Positions 24,990 to 33,400 are shown, counted from the first letter of the stretch. The stretch is 64,000 bases of DNA from Sulfitobacter undariae (GCF_014196805.1 NZ_JACIEI010000009.1:1-64000); one strand, 5' to 3'. Notes: generated from the sequence alone by a model not told the origin. Made by a program: numbers and translations.

Positions 24990-25775
24990 TTAGATGGTTT
25001 CAGATTTCGGATTGTCGGGAACAAAAATGCGCCCTCCCAGCCACGCTTGGGCGGCTTCGGATTGGGGCGCTTCTAATATACGGGTTACGGGGCCAGCTTC
25101 GGCGATTTGTCCGTTGTGCAAAAACAACAGATCATCGCCCAGCCTGCGGGCTTGGCCCGCATCATGGGTGACCAGAACAATCGTGGTGCCATTTTCGCGC
25201 GCCGTTTCAATCAGCCGCTCAATCGCAAGGCTGGAGGCGGGGTCAAGGCTGGCTGTGGGTTCATCAAGGAACAGCAAGGCGGGCGTACTGATCAAGGCGC
25301 GTGCCATGGCAAGGCGCTGCTGCTCGCCGCCTGATAGAACGCGGGCGGGTTTGTCTTTGAGGTTTTCCAGTTTTGCCAGCGCAAGGGCCTCTGCCTCGCG
25401 GGTTTTCCGCTCTGCCCCATGCACGCCGCGCACCTTGAGGGCAAAGCGCAGATTGGCCGCAACTGAACGGCGCAGCATCACAGGGCGTTGAAATACCATC
25501 GCCTGTTGCAGGCGGGCGACATGATCCAGCGACCCTCCGCGCCAGTTTATGGTTCCTGCGCTGGGGGTGATAAGTCCGTGCAGCAGCCGCAGAAGTAGGC
25601 TTTTGCCGCTGCCATTAGCCCCCATGATGACTGTGCAGCGCCCTGTGGCCACCTCCAGATTGACACTATCAATCAGGCGCTGGCCGCGAGCGTCAAAGCA
25701 TAGCCCTTGCGCTGAAAGCAAGGTTTCGCGCGCCGCTGGCTTGTGGTTCGTGATGTCGATGAGTGCCTCAGACAT
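24990..25775 (-). CDS. tupC: Tungstate ABC transporter ATP-binding protein
   Basis: This 261-residue ATPase has Walker A GANGSGKS at 52-59, signature LSGGEQQRLAMARAL, and Walker B LLFLDEPTASLDP with a switch His in VTHDAGQARRLGDD. It powers tungstate uptake with TupB. The start lies 8 bases inside the end of tupB, so translation is coupled, and 13 bases separate it from tupA. It ends in a short tail (ILEAPQSEAAQAWLGG region) without an obvious regulatory domain. Confidence 0.9.
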   Translation of the reverse strand: MSEALIDITNHKPAARETLLSAQGLCFDARGQRLIDSVNLEVATGRCTVIMGANGSGKSLLLRLLHGLITPSAGTINWRGGSLDHVARLQQAMVFQRPVMLRRSVAANLRFALKVRGVHGAERKTREAEALALAKLENLKDKPARVLSGGEQQRLAMARALISTPALLFLDEPTASLDPASSLAIERLIETARENGTTIVLVTHDAGQARRLGDDLLFLHNGQIAEAGPVTRILEAPQSEAAQAWLGGRIFVPDNPKSETI

Positions 25776-26475
25776 AGGCCGCCCTTGCTGCCGTGCCGCG
25801 AATGGCCATCAGTAGGATGTTCACAACCACCGCGATCAGTAGCAAGATTAACCCCAGCGCAAGAGCAAGCTGCAGGTTCCCTTTGGAGGTTTCCAGCGCA
25901 ATTGTCGTCGTCATGACGCGGGTGACGTGATTGATATTGCCCCCCACGATAATCACCGCACCGACTTCGGCCACCGCACGCCCGAACCCCGCCAATGCGA
26001 CGGTCAGCAAGCTATAGCGCGCATCCCAGAGAAGCGCGAAGATGCGTTCAATCGGCCGCACACCCAGCGAGGCGAATTGTTCGCTATATTCCAGATTTAA
26101 GTCTTCGATGACTTGCCGTGTCAGCGCGGCGACGATGGGGGTGACCAGAATGGTTTGCGCGATGATCATCGCCGTAGGGGTATAGAGCAGGCCCAGTACA
26201 CCCATCGGCCCCGAAGCAGAAAGCATCAGATAAACCAGCAGACCTACCACCACAGGCGGCAGACCCATCAACGTGTTCATTACAACAACCACGCCCGTGC
26301 GCATAGGGAAACGAAACGCCCCGACAATGGCCCCCAGCGGTAGACCGATCACGCAGGCCAGTAGCACGGCACACAGAGTTACTCGCAAGGACAACATGAT
26401 GATTTCGATGACGTCGGAATCCCACGATAGGATAAGCTCTATCGCTTCCATTAGAATTCCCGAAAAGCTGTCCAT
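25768..26475 (-). CDS. tupB: Tungstate ABC transporter permease
   Basis: This 235-residue inner-membrane permease has about five hydrophobic segments (for example VIEIIMLSLRVTLCAVLLACVIG and the C-terminal LALALGLILLLIAVVVNILLMAI) and an EAA-type loop (GRAVAEVGAVIIVGGN). It is the first gene of the tup operon. Its ribosome site GGGAG lies inside the downstream arm of a 14-pair inverted repeat that ends 2 bases before the ATG, so translation may be controlled. Normal size for the family. Confidence 0.9.
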   Translation of the reverse strand: MDSFSGILMEAIELILSWDSDVIEIIMLSLRVTLCAVLLACVIGLPLGAIVGAFRFPMRTGVVVVMNTLMGLPPVVVGLLVYLMLSASGPMGVLGLLYTPTAMIIAQTILVTPIVAALTRQVIEDLNLEYSEQFASLGVRPIERIFALLWDARYSLLTVALAGFGRAVAEVGAVIIVGGNINHVTRVMTTTIALETSKGNLQLALALGLILLLIAVVVNILLMAIRGTAARAAYV

Positions 26476-26477
26476 CT

Positions 26478-26512
26478 ATGCAAAATCTCCCAAGCTTCGG
26501 GAAATTTCGCAT
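26478..26512 (-). promoter_or_regulatory. Inverted repeat / RNA hairpin covering the tupB ribosome site
   Basis: On the tup-sense strand the arms are ATGCGAAATTTCCC (26512-26499) and GGGAGATTTTGCAT (26491-26478), with a 7-base loop. All 14 positions can pair in RNA; the two departures from a perfect repeat are both G-U pairs on the tup-sense strand (they would be A-C on the other strand). The second arm contains the GGGAG ribosome site, 11 bases from the ATG. It could act as a translational switch, or as a DNA operator for the nearby HTH-PBP regulator. Confidence 0.65.
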
Positions 26513-26675
26513 ACTCACGCGGTGGAATCCATATGAATTGGCTGGAAAGCTGAAAATAGTTTTGATTTTTTACGCTGTTAGCAGGGGATGAGGGCCGTAA
26601 ACGAGATACGGAATAGAGTGGCGTACCCCGTCAAATAGAAACGCAAGCAACAGCTGCCACGCGTAATTGATTCTT

Positions 26676-26697
26676 CGGCCAACAGCGCGTTGGGCCG
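26676..26697 (-). terminator. Possible terminator of the FDH accessory operon
   Basis: CGGCCCAAC / GTTGGCCG (minus-strand reading, one bulged base) surrounds a 5-base loop downstream of the DUF6505 gene. The T run is weak. The 26513-26675 stretch otherwise holds nothing recognised. Confidence 0.4.
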
Positions 26698-26730
26698 TGG
26701 TATGCCCGCATCAGTGATGTGACGAAAGTT

Positions 26731-27222
26731 TCAGTGCTGATGTGGGTCTTCGATGTCGCCATGAATGGCGAATTGCTCAAGCCCTGCGGCCTGCGCTTCG
26801 ATCGTGCGGTAAGTTTCACGCACACCCACATCAGACAATTCACGCGCTACGGTCAGCAGCGTGTTTGCATCATGTTCATCGCAAAGGTCAGCCATCTGCG
26901 ACAGTTCCTCCTGCGCCACGTTGCGGGCAGCCTCCAGCGAAGGCGCGCCATAAATGTCGACGAAATGCTGCGCCAGCAGATCGGCTAGGGCATCCATCTC
27001 GGATTGCTCGATCTGGGTAACGGCCACAAAGGTCACGCGGCCAAATGTCTCGCAGCCCATCCAGCCGTTTGAAAAGGCTTGCCGCGCCTTGCCGCTCAGG
27101 TCTGCTTCGGACCAGTTAGAAAACTCGAACCCGCCAGAAATGCACCATTCCCCTGTACGCGCGGGATTGTGGAAGACGCGGGTGTCGCTTTCATCGAAAT
27201 GGATCGCACGGGCAAGTTTCAT
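26731..27222 (-). CDS. DUF6505-type protein of the formate dehydrogenase accessory operon
   Basis: This 163-residue soluble protein of unknown function has the pattern RAIHFDESDTRVFHNPA and GEWCISGGFEF, then GMVTF-like GRVTFVAV and AQHFVDIYGAPS. It is the last gene of a five-gene leftward operon; its start overlaps the stop of the ligase-like gene (ATGA). Acidic overall, with no signal peptide and no catalytic motif that I recognise. The family occurs beside FDH genes in Rhodobacteraceae, so a role in FDH maturation is inferred from context. The DUF number is from memory and less certain than the family resemblance. Confidence 0.6.
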   Translation of the reverse strand: MKLARAIHFDESDTRVFHNPARTGEWCISGGFEFSNWSEADLSGKARQAFSNGWMGCETFGRVTFVAVTQIEQSEMDALADLLAQHFVDIYGAPSLEAARNVAQEELSQMADLCDEHDANTLLTVARELSDVGVRETYRTIEAQAAGLEQFAIHGDIEDPHQH

Positions 27223-27923
27223 GAGGGCTCCGTCAATAGGGCGGTCAGGGGGATCAGGCGGGTTTCGGTAGGGGTTTTCAACAGCAGTCCAAGGCTTTCA
27301 TCAAGGCCGATAAAAATGCCAGTTTGGCCTGCAACAGTGATTTCTGCGTCCAGACCATGGGCCAGCCCGCTCCAGTTACGGTGCAGGCGGGCAGGACCAT
27401 CATCGACCCAGCTGTTCAGCTCAACCAAACTATGGCGTACCCATGCTTCCAACAGCAAAACGGGATCAACCTCGCCGCAGCCTTCGGCATAAAGCGCGGT
27501 ATCATCTGGCGTCAGACCCGTGTCATCCGAAGGGGGCCACAGATCCAGTGTCAGCCCGATCACGAGCCAGTCAGGGATTGTGTCGGGGTCTTGCTCCGAG
27601 GCCGCGATTTGCAATGCGCCGCAATGACCGCCATTCAGATAAAGGCGACCGCCCCAACCCAGATGCACACCCACTTCCGGCGGTGCCAAGGCACCTAAAG
27701 CGTTCTGGAAACCGACACCGCAGAGCGGCAACATAGATGCTGCATCGCGCAGGGGGACTTCGGGCGCAAAAACAATCGCGGCCCGCAACTGGGCATGGGT
27801 GATGTCATAGACAACCAGCCCCGCGTCGCACACCGCCTGCGCCTGCGCACAGGCCAGCGCAAAAGGGTCAGACCCGTTTGCTGAAAGGCTGGTAAACAGC
27901 GGAGGAAATGACGGCTGCGTCAT
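27219..27923 (-). CDS. Biotin/lipoate-protein-ligase-like protein (DUF4444 type)
   Basis: The 234 residues have a BPL/LplA-like core: AIVFAPEVPL, VGVHLGWGGRLYLNGGHCGALQIAAS (the strand-turn around the usual Lys/Gly ligand loop), a region with conserved Trp residues, and a small C-terminal beta domain (AEITVAGQTGIFIGLDESLGLLLKT) like the BPL C-terminal SH3-like cap. The GRGRxGR adenylate-binding motif of true biotin ligases is not visible, so catalysis is doubtful. It overlaps mrp and DUF6505 by four bases on each side, so it belongs to the FDH accessory operon. It may bind a cofactor or carrier protein. Confidence 0.62.
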   Translation of the reverse strand: MTQPSFPPLFTSLSANGSDPFALACAQAQAVCDAGLVVYDITHAQLRAAIVFAPEVPLRDAASMLPLCGVGFQNALGALAPPEVGVHLGWGGRLYLNGGHCGALQIAASEQDPDTIPDWLVIGLTLDLWPPSDDTGLTPDDTALYAEGCGEVDPVLLLEAWVRHSLVELNSWVDDGPARLHRNWSGLAHGLDAEITVAGQTGIFIGLDESLGLLLKTPTETRLIPLTALLTEPS

Positions 27924-28987
27924 GCGTGACCAAGGGCAATCAGTTGCTGTGCTATGGCACGAAAGCTGGCGGCTTGTGGACTGTCGGGCTTGGACACCAC
28001 AATCGGCGCCCCACCGTCAGCGGCCACGCGAATATCAAGATGAAGCGGGACTTCGGCCAGCAACGGGACACCCAGTTTTGCGGCTTCGGCGGCGACACCG
28101 CCATGACCGAACATATGTTCTTCATGGCCACAGTTTGAGCAAATATGCGTGGACATGTTTTCGATCATGCCAATGATCGGCGTGCCAAGTTGGTTGAACA
28201 TGTCGATCCCCTTGCGGGCATCCAGCAGCGCGATGTCTTGCGGGGTAGAGACGATAATCGCCCCGTCCAGATGCGCCTTCTGGGCCAATGTCATTTGCAC
28301 GTCACCCGTGCCCGGTGGCAAATCAACAATCAACACATCCAGCGCGCCCCATTGGACTTGGGTCAGCATCTGTTGCAACGCGCCCATCAACATGGGCCCG
28401 CGCCAGACAACCGCCTGATCATCATTCGCCATCAGGCCCAGCGACATCATCGTGACGCCAAAATTCCGCATCGGCAGGATCGTCTTGCCGTCGGGCGAAG
28501 AAGGTCGCCCTGACACCCCCAGCATACGTGGTTGTGACGGGCCATAGACATCCGCATCCAACAGGCCCACGCGTTTGCCCTCGGCGGCCAGCGCACAGGC
28601 AAGGTTTGCGGAAATCGTGGATTTCCCCACACCGCCTTTGCCAGAGGCAACAGCGATGATGTGCTCAATTCCCGGGATTTTCTGCGGTCCTTTAGGCTCG
28701 GAGGGGCGTTTGAGGTTCAGATCAGGCGCGGGGGCGGGTGCGCTATGGGCGGTCATCACCACCGATAGTTTTTCGACACCATCAAGCGCGTTGATCTTGG
28801 CTTCAATCTCGTCTTTGAGCTTGCCATAGGCCGCCGCATGGCTGCCGCTAACTTCCAGCACAAAGCGCACTGCGCCCTCCTGAACAGTCAGCGCTTTGAC
28901 CAGACCGGCATCCACCACGGATGTGCCGCTGATTGGATCAGTCAGGGTTTTCAGAACGGCCAATACGTCTTCGCGGGCAAGCGTCAT
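27920..28987 (-). CDS. mrp: Mrp/ApbC-type P-loop ATPase, iron-sulfur carrier
   Basis: The 355 residues have an N-terminal MIP18/DUF59 domain (1-80), a linker rich in Pro/Ala, and a deviant Walker A SGKGGVGKS at 115-123. The catalytic and switch Asp residues are in LLDADVYGPSQPRMLG and VDLPPGTGD, and the cluster-binding CSNC lies near residues 270-275. Such proteins dimerise, bind a 4Fe-4S cluster and hand it to target enzymes. Placed between the Fe-S accessory protein and the ligase-like gene, it is likely to load clusters on the FDH subunits or the multi-cluster protein. Confidence 0.92.
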   Translation of the reverse strand: MTLAREDVLAVLKTLTDPISGTSVVDAGLVKALTVQEGAVRFVLEVSGSHAAAYGKLKDEIEAKINALDGVEKLSVVMTAHSAPAPAPDLNLKRPSEPKGPQKIPGIEHIIAVASGKGGVGKSTISANLACALAAEGKRVGLLDADVYGPSQPRMLGVSGRPSSPDGKTILPMRNFGVTMMSLGLMANDDQAVVWRGPMLMGALQQMLTQVQWGALDVLIVDLPPGTGDVQMTLAQKAHLDGAIIVSTPQDIALLDARKGIDMFNQLGTPIIGMIENMSTHICSNCGHEEHMFGHGGVAAEAAKLGVPLLAEVPLHLDIRVAADGGAPIVVSKPDSPQAASFRAIAQQLIALGHA

Positions 28988-28994
28988 GTTCAGA

Positions 28995-29183
28995 TCAACC
29001 TTTAATCGTGCCGGTTACAACGTGCTCTAGATCCACGCCGTCAATTGTCAAAACCATACGCGCCTCAAAGGGCTGGCCTTCGGTGCCTTCAGCCTTGCGA
29101 AAGGCTTCTTCAATCGCTTGTTGTGAGGTCACGCCGACCTGTTTCAGGAACTTGCGCATCGACATGTTGAGTTCATCGCTCAT
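28995..29183 (-). CDS. DUF6494 small protein
   Basis: The 62 residues are MSDELNMSMRKFLKQVGVTSQQ, then QAIEEAFRKAEGTEGQPFEARMVLTIDG, ending HVVTGTIKG. It has a helical N-terminal half and a short beta hairpin, with no cysteines. The frame opens at 29291, but the ATG at 29183 has AAAGGA about 8 bases upstream and matches the known family start. It lies 7 bases before mrp in the operon. Function unknown; the FDH context is its only clue. Confidence 0.7.
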   Translation of the reverse strand: MSDELNMSMRKFLKQVGVTSQQAIEEAFRKAEGTEGQPFEARMVLTIDGVDLEHVVTGTIKG

Positions 29184-29208
29184 TTTATCATCCTTTCGAA
29201 GGGGGGTG

Positions 29209-31164
29209 TTAGTGGTCTTTTCGCTTTGAGAAATAGTCATCAGAGGTGCGCACCGCAGGGCGTTTGGCGCCTGTGAACGGATTGTTCTCATTGTGGAACT
29301 GGGCCTGTACGCGGCAGTTGTCGCACATCTGGATCATGCGTGCGGTGGCAGGATTGGCGAACATTGTATGATTGCCCGCCAGCTTCGCCATGATTTTTTC
29401 GACTGTGGATTTTACGCCAAACAGACTGCCGCATTCGACGCAGGCAAAGGGTTCTTCTTCGTTCAGAACCACTTGGGAGAGGGCCGCATCGGTCAGGTTA
29501 AGCTGCGGTTGCAAGGTGATTGCCTGCTCGGGGCAGATATTGCTGCACAAGCCGCATTGTAGGCAAGCGTCTTCTTGGAAGCGCAGTTGCGGCATGTCGG
29601 GGTTGTCCACCAACGCCCCTGACGGGCAGAGCGATACACAGGCCAGACACAAAGTGCAGGCATTGGTGTCCACCAAAACGGCCCCATATGGTGCGGCGTC
29701 GGGTAGGGGGGCAATATCAGTGTCGGGCATCATGGCTTTGGCCGCAAGACGGGTGATCTGGCGGCGCGACCCCATGGGGAGGATCGGGTTTTGCACAGCC
29801 ATAGGTGTGATTTCACGGTCAAAAAGGTGATCGCACAGCGCATCCGGGTCGGCGAAATCCAACAGTCCAACAGCACCGCTACCCCCCATGGCCGCAGCCA
29901 GTTCAGTCTGTGATTGCAGCACATCGCGGTCGCTTTTGGGGCCTAGCAGGACGTCAACGGTAGCAAAGCCGCTGGCAAGCGCCGCCAGCATCTCCGCATG
30001 GCCAAACATCGCCAGCGCGTCGATCTCTAGCGGGATCACATGCGCAGGCAGGCCTTTGCCAAATCGGGCACCAAGGCGGATCATTTCGGCACCGTGGCTG
30101 TCGTGTACCAAAAGCGCACCATCCATGCCGCCCGCCTTGCGGTAGGCAGAGGCCAGCGCGCCAATGCGGCGGAAAATGTGATCCACGGGCGGTGCATCAT
30201 AGCTGATGGCGCCTGACGGACAAACGGCTGAGCAGGCACCACAACCAGCGCAGATCAGCGGATCAATTGTCACATGTTCGCCCGCAGACAAGATCGCACC
30301 TGTCGGGCAAACGTTGAGGCAGTTTGAACAGGCAGGCTTCTCGGCGCGCGAATGGGCGCAAAGCGATGTTTCCAACCTGATGTGCAGCGGCTTTTCAAAA
30401 GTGCCTGTCATCTGGCTGGCGGTTAGAATGGCATCGGCGACCGCGGGCAGGCTGGCGGGATCGGCACGCAGATAGCCGTCGCGTTTTTCATGTGCTGGGA
30501 ACAGCGGCAGGCCGCCGGATAGATCAAGGATCAGATCACATTCGGAGCGCGCGCCATCGCGCGCTTCGGTCAGCTGGGCTGCACCGCGCCCCGCTGGCAG
30601 GACCTGTTGGAATGCGTCAATGGCGATCTTGAATTGGCCCAATGACCCACGCGCGCTGTGCAAACGCCCAACACAGAGGTCATATCGGCTGGAGGGTATC
30701 AGATCGGCAGCCTCGAGGGTCAGAACAGTCACGGTTAGGATATCGGCCAGTTTATCTGCGGCGGCGCCAGCTACTTCGGCTGTGCCGATGATCAGGCAGA
30801 TGCCCTCGGAGATAACATCCAGCGTTTTAGGTGCGGGCGTGGCCAAGGCAGCGTCCGCAATCAGGCTGGCCATTTTGGGGGTGGTATCGGCCGTGTCTTG
30901 CGTCCAGCCTGCACGGTCCCGAATATCAATAAAGTCGGGAATCTCGGCGCCAAGATCTTCGGCCAGATCGGTGAAACGCGGCGCTTCTTGCTGGCAGGCG
31001 ATTGCAAGATTGCCTGCCTCTATGGCTTTGGCGGCCAGATCGGTTTGCGATTGGCATAAGGCTGTGTGCAAGCGAGAACAGGCAAAGCCCGTCGCGGCCT
31101 CTAGCGCAGGGGCGTCTATCGTCTGAGTGCCGAGGCAATCACATATCAGAAGTGTTTTGGTCAT
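29209..31164 (-). CDS. Multi-cluster 4Fe-4S protein of the FDH accessory operon
   Basis: The 651 residues carry many cysteine sets: C269/279/282/286, C305/308/311/315, C503/506/509/513 and C534/537/540/544 (ferredoxin-type), plus pairs C575/578 and C614/617 and N-terminal cysteines (C8, C10, C29, C37, C57). At least four 4Fe-4S clusters are expected. The domain between the two ferredoxin pairs (about 330-450) is Ala-rich and unrecognised. No signal peptide, so cytosolic. First gene of the operon, with AAGGAGA before the ATG, and divergent from the FDH structural operon. An electron-transfer or cofactor-insertion partner of FDH is inferred. Confidence 0.82.
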   Translation of the reverse strand: MTKTLLICDCLGTQTIDAPALEAATGFACSRLHTALCQSQTDLAAKAIEAGNLAIACQQEAPRFTDLAEDLGAEIPDFIDIRDRAGWTQDTADTTPKMASLIADAALATPAPKTLDVISEGICLIIGTAEVAGAAADKLADILTVTVLTLEAADLIPSSRYDLCVGRLHSARGSLGQFKIAIDAFQQVLPAGRGAAQLTEARDGARSECDLILDLSGGLPLFPAHEKRDGYLRADPASLPAVADAILTASQMTGTFEKPLHIRLETSLCAHSRAEKPACSNCLNVCPTGAILSAGEHVTIDPLICAGCGACSAVCPSGAISYDAPPVDHIFRRIGALASAYRKAGGMDGALLVHDSHGAEMIRLGARFGKGLPAHVIPLEIDALAMFGHAEMLAALASGFATVDVLLGPKSDRDVLQSQTELAAAMGGSGAVGLLDFADPDALCDHLFDREITPMAVQNPILPMGSRRQITRLAAKAMMPDTDIAPLPDAAPYGAVLVDTNACTLCLACVSLCPSGALVDNPDMPQLRFQEDACLQCGLCSNICPEQAITLQPQLNLTDAALSQVVLNEEEPFACVECGSLFGVKSTVEKIMAKLAGNHTMFANPATARMIQMCDNCRVQAQFHNENNPFTGAKRPAVRTSDDYFSKRKDH

Positions 31165-31362
31165 TCCGTCTCCTTGGTGCGCCCTAGGTAAGGCGGAACG
31201 TCAGCGGATGAAAGGTGATCCCGACAACTTCATGGGTCATGAGCGGCGGAATGGTTCAAATCAGTGTTACTGCATAACTAGCACCTTTAATTATTCTGTA
31301 AAATCGGTAAGATAGAACTCCAATTACACCGTCCCATGACGTGAAAACCAGCAGGTGCCAGT
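31165..31362. promoter_or_regulatory. Divergent promoter region of the two FDH operons
   Basis: This 198-base gap between the Fe-S protein gene (leftward) and DUF3305 (rightward) must hold promoters for both operons. The part from 31260 to 31330 is A/T-rich. No clear dyad or sigma-54 motif was found. Confidence 0.5.
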
Positions 31363-31932
31363 TTGTCGTTCGTTTTTCCCAATTCCCAAGCCATTCCCGT
31401 AGGGGTTGTGATTCGGAAATCACCGGGTGTCACCCGATGGGCTGAATGGGCATGGCGTGTGGTGGATGTGCTTGCGGGCGCGCCTGATGCGCAGTGGACT
31501 GTTTTACGTCAAGAGGGTGACGTGACAGACTACCACGCGGGAACCTTGCCGCTGGAGCTCTATGTCTCGGATACCGAAGCCTACGTGCATGAGCTGCAAA
31601 CACGCGATCCTTCACTTTATATTGTGCTAAGCCCCGATGTATCTTCACGGGAATTCCCGTGGAAAGTGACACTGGTTACTGCGTCCCCTTATGAGGGGCA
31701 GGATTACTGCGATTCAGATGAGGTGATGGTAGAGCGGATTGCCATGCCAGAAGGTATGAAGGCGTGGATCGGTGATTATATATCTCGCCATCATGAGGAA
31801 GAGGCGTTTGTGAAGCGCAAACGCAAAAACATGCGCGTGGACGATGTGGAAGACGGCATCGGTGATCCGCGCATTTCGCAGACGAGTGACGTCTACCGTT
31901 CGCCGCGCCGCAACAAAGAGGTGCTGAAGTGA
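31363..31932 (+). CDS. DUF3305 protein of the formate dehydrogenase operon
   Basis: This 189-residue soluble protein begins PVGVVIRKSPGVTRWAEWAWRVVDVL, typical of DUF3305; the pattern YHAGTLPLELYVSDTEAYVHEL follows, and the C-terminal tail is charged (RRRNK-type). It starts at a TTG at 31363 with AGGTG about 5 bases upstream. The stop overlaps the GTG of DUF3306. DUF3305 and DUF3306 accompany FDH genes in Alphaproteobacteria and are thought to help assembly, but no mechanism is known. Confidence 0.85.
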   Translation: MSFVFPNSQAIPVGVVIRKSPGVTRWAEWAWRVVDVLAGAPDAQWTVLRQEGDVTDYHAGTLPLELYVSDTEAYVHELQTRDPSLYIVLSPDVSSREFPWKVTLVTASPYEGQDYCDSDEVMVERIAMPEGMKAWIGDYISRHHEEEAFVKRKRKNMRVDDVEDGIGDPRISQTSDVYRSPRRNKEVLK

Positions 31933-32525
31933 CGCGAGGGACCTCATTCTGGGACCGTCGCCGCGCTGCTGTTCAGGCCGAAGCGCAAAGCGATGCCGCC
32001 GCCCTTCAGGAAGCGGCAGAGGCGGAAGAACAGCAAGCGCTGGCTGAAAGGCCTGATGCAGAAGTGTTGGAGGAATTGGGCTTGCCTGATCCCGACACGA
32101 TGAAGCAGGGCGATGACTTTACGGCCTTCATGACCAAAGCCGTGCCAGAGCATCTGCGCAAACGTGCCCTGCGCAAGCTGTGGCGCAGCAATCCTGTGCT
32201 GGCCTGTGTGGACGGTTTGAATGATTATGACGATGACTATCTGACGGGTAGTTTTGGCAATGCGCCGATCCAGACAAGTTACCGCGTGGGCGAGGGGCTG
32301 TTGGCCCATGTGCTAGAGGTTGCACGGCAAGCCGAAGCAGACGCGGAAGACGCGATGCCGCTCGACAAAATGGAAAAATTGTCTGAGACTGAAGAAAGCG
32401 TCGAAGAGGCGGCGCAAGCCGAAGAGCCTGTCATCGCGCCTGATATCGCAGCGGAGCAGGTGGAAGACGACGACCTTCCGCGACCACGCAGAATGACATT
32501 TCATTTCGATGGGAATACCGCATGA
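31929..32525 (+). CDS. DUF3306 protein of the formate dehydrogenase operon
   Basis: The 198 residues have the N-terminal FWDRRRAAV typical of DUF3306, a Glu/Ala-rich helix, the conserved core FMTKAVPEHLRKRALRKLW through CVDGLNDYDDDY, and a long acidic C-terminal tail. It starts with GTG overlapping the DUF3305 stop and ends overlapping the chaperone start (ATGA). Likely an FDH biogenesis factor; mechanism unknown. Confidence 0.85.
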   Translation: MTRGTSFWDRRRAAVQAEAQSDAAALQEAAEAEEQQALAERPDAEVLEELGLPDPDTMKQGDDFTAFMTKAVPEHLRKRALRKLWRSNPVLACVDGLNDYDDDYLTGSFGNAPIQTSYRVGEGLLAHVLEVARQAEADAEDAMPLDKMEKLSETEESVEEAAQAEEPVIAPDIAAEQVEDDDLPRPRRMTFHFDGNTA

Positions 32526-33130
32526 CAAATGCACAAATGACAATCCAGATCGATGAAGAAGATCGCCTGCGCGCGGACCTGTATAATTATCTGGGTGTGA
32601 TGTTGGCAGGCCCGCCTGACGAGTTGTTGCTGGCGCAGACCGCTGGTCTCAGTGGTGATGATACGCCATTGGGGAAGGCGATTGGTGGATTGGCGCGGGT
32701 CGCAAAAGTGAGCAAGCCGAAACCTGTGCGCACCGAATATAACGCGTTGTTTATCGGTCTCGGGCGGGGGGAATTACTGCCTTATGCCAGCTACTATATG
32801 ACGGGTTTTTTGAACGAGAAGCCGCTTGCTAATCTGCGCGCAGATATGGCTGCGCTGCGGATTACGCGGTCGGAAACAGTGTTTGAGCCAGAAGATAATA
32901 TCGCGTCTTTGATGGAGATGATGGGTGGCATGATTGTTGGCCGTTTCGGGGGCGCCGTGCCACTGGAGCGTCAGAAAGAGTTTTTCAACAAACACATCGC
33001 CCCATGGGCCACGCATTTCTTTACAGATCTGCAAGGGGCCAAAGCATCGGTGCTGTATGCGTCATTGGGGGCTGTCGGGGCAGAGTTCCTGAATATCGAG
33101 CAAGAAGCATTTCGTATGATGACAGCATAA
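32522..33130 (+). CDS. TorD/DmsD-family chaperone for formate dehydrogenase
   Basis: This 202-residue all-helical protein of the TorD family shows the pattern RTEYNALFIGLGRGELLPYASYYMTGFLNEKPLANLRADM, and EPEDNIASLMEMMGGMI with the conserved acidic/His surface (E-x-x-D-N/H). Such chaperones bind the Tat signal of molybdenum or tungsten enzymes and hold the apoprotein until the cofactor is inserted. Its client here is surely the FDH alpha subunit two genes downstream. Translationally coupled to DUF3306. Confidence 0.88.
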   Translation: MTNAQMTIQIDEEDRLRADLYNYLGVMLAGPPDELLLAQTAGLSGDDTPLGKAIGGLARVAKVSKPKPVRTEYNALFIGLGRGELLPYASYYMTGFLNEKPLANLRADMAALRITRSETVFEPEDNIASLMEMMGGMIVGRFGGAVPLERQKEFFNKHIAPWATHFFTDLQGAKASVLYASLGAVGAEFLNIEQEAFRMMTA

Positions 33131-33198
33131 ATTACTGTATGTTAATCGGTGACTTATACCGCTATAGAAACTGAACTGAACGCAGACGGAGCATTCAA

Positions 33199-33390
33199 AT
33201 GGCAGATACAAAAGACGGCACAACCCGCCGCAGTTTCCTGAAGATCGCTAGCACGGCAGTGCCTGGTGTTGTTGCGGTTGCTTCTGGCAGCACGGCAGCA
33301 CAAGCCGCACCCGCGCAGGTTGATCTGACATCCCAAGTGATGCAGGACACAGAACACACACGAACCTACCTTGAAAGCACACGCTTCTAA
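33199..33390 (+). CDS. Formate dehydrogenase region Tat-target small protein
   Basis: The 63 residues have a twin-arginine signal RRSFLKIA at 10-17, a hydrophobic stretch (VPGVVAVASGSTAA) and a short mature tail of about 25 residues. It matches the TIGR02811-type protein found upstream of FDH alpha in proteobacteria. GGAG precedes the ATG by about 6 bases. It is presumably exported with or on the FDH complex. No further function is known. Confidence 0.85.
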   Translation: MADTKDGTTRRSFLKIASTAVPGVVAVASGSTAAQAAPAQVDLTSQVMQDTEHTRTYLESTRF

Positions 33391-33400
33391 GGCTGCATTA

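Noticed and set aside
26463-26560. Molybdenum/tungsten cofactor riboswitch upstream of tupB
   Set aside because: The Moco aptamer needs several helices over more than 100 bases; only one hairpin is present here.
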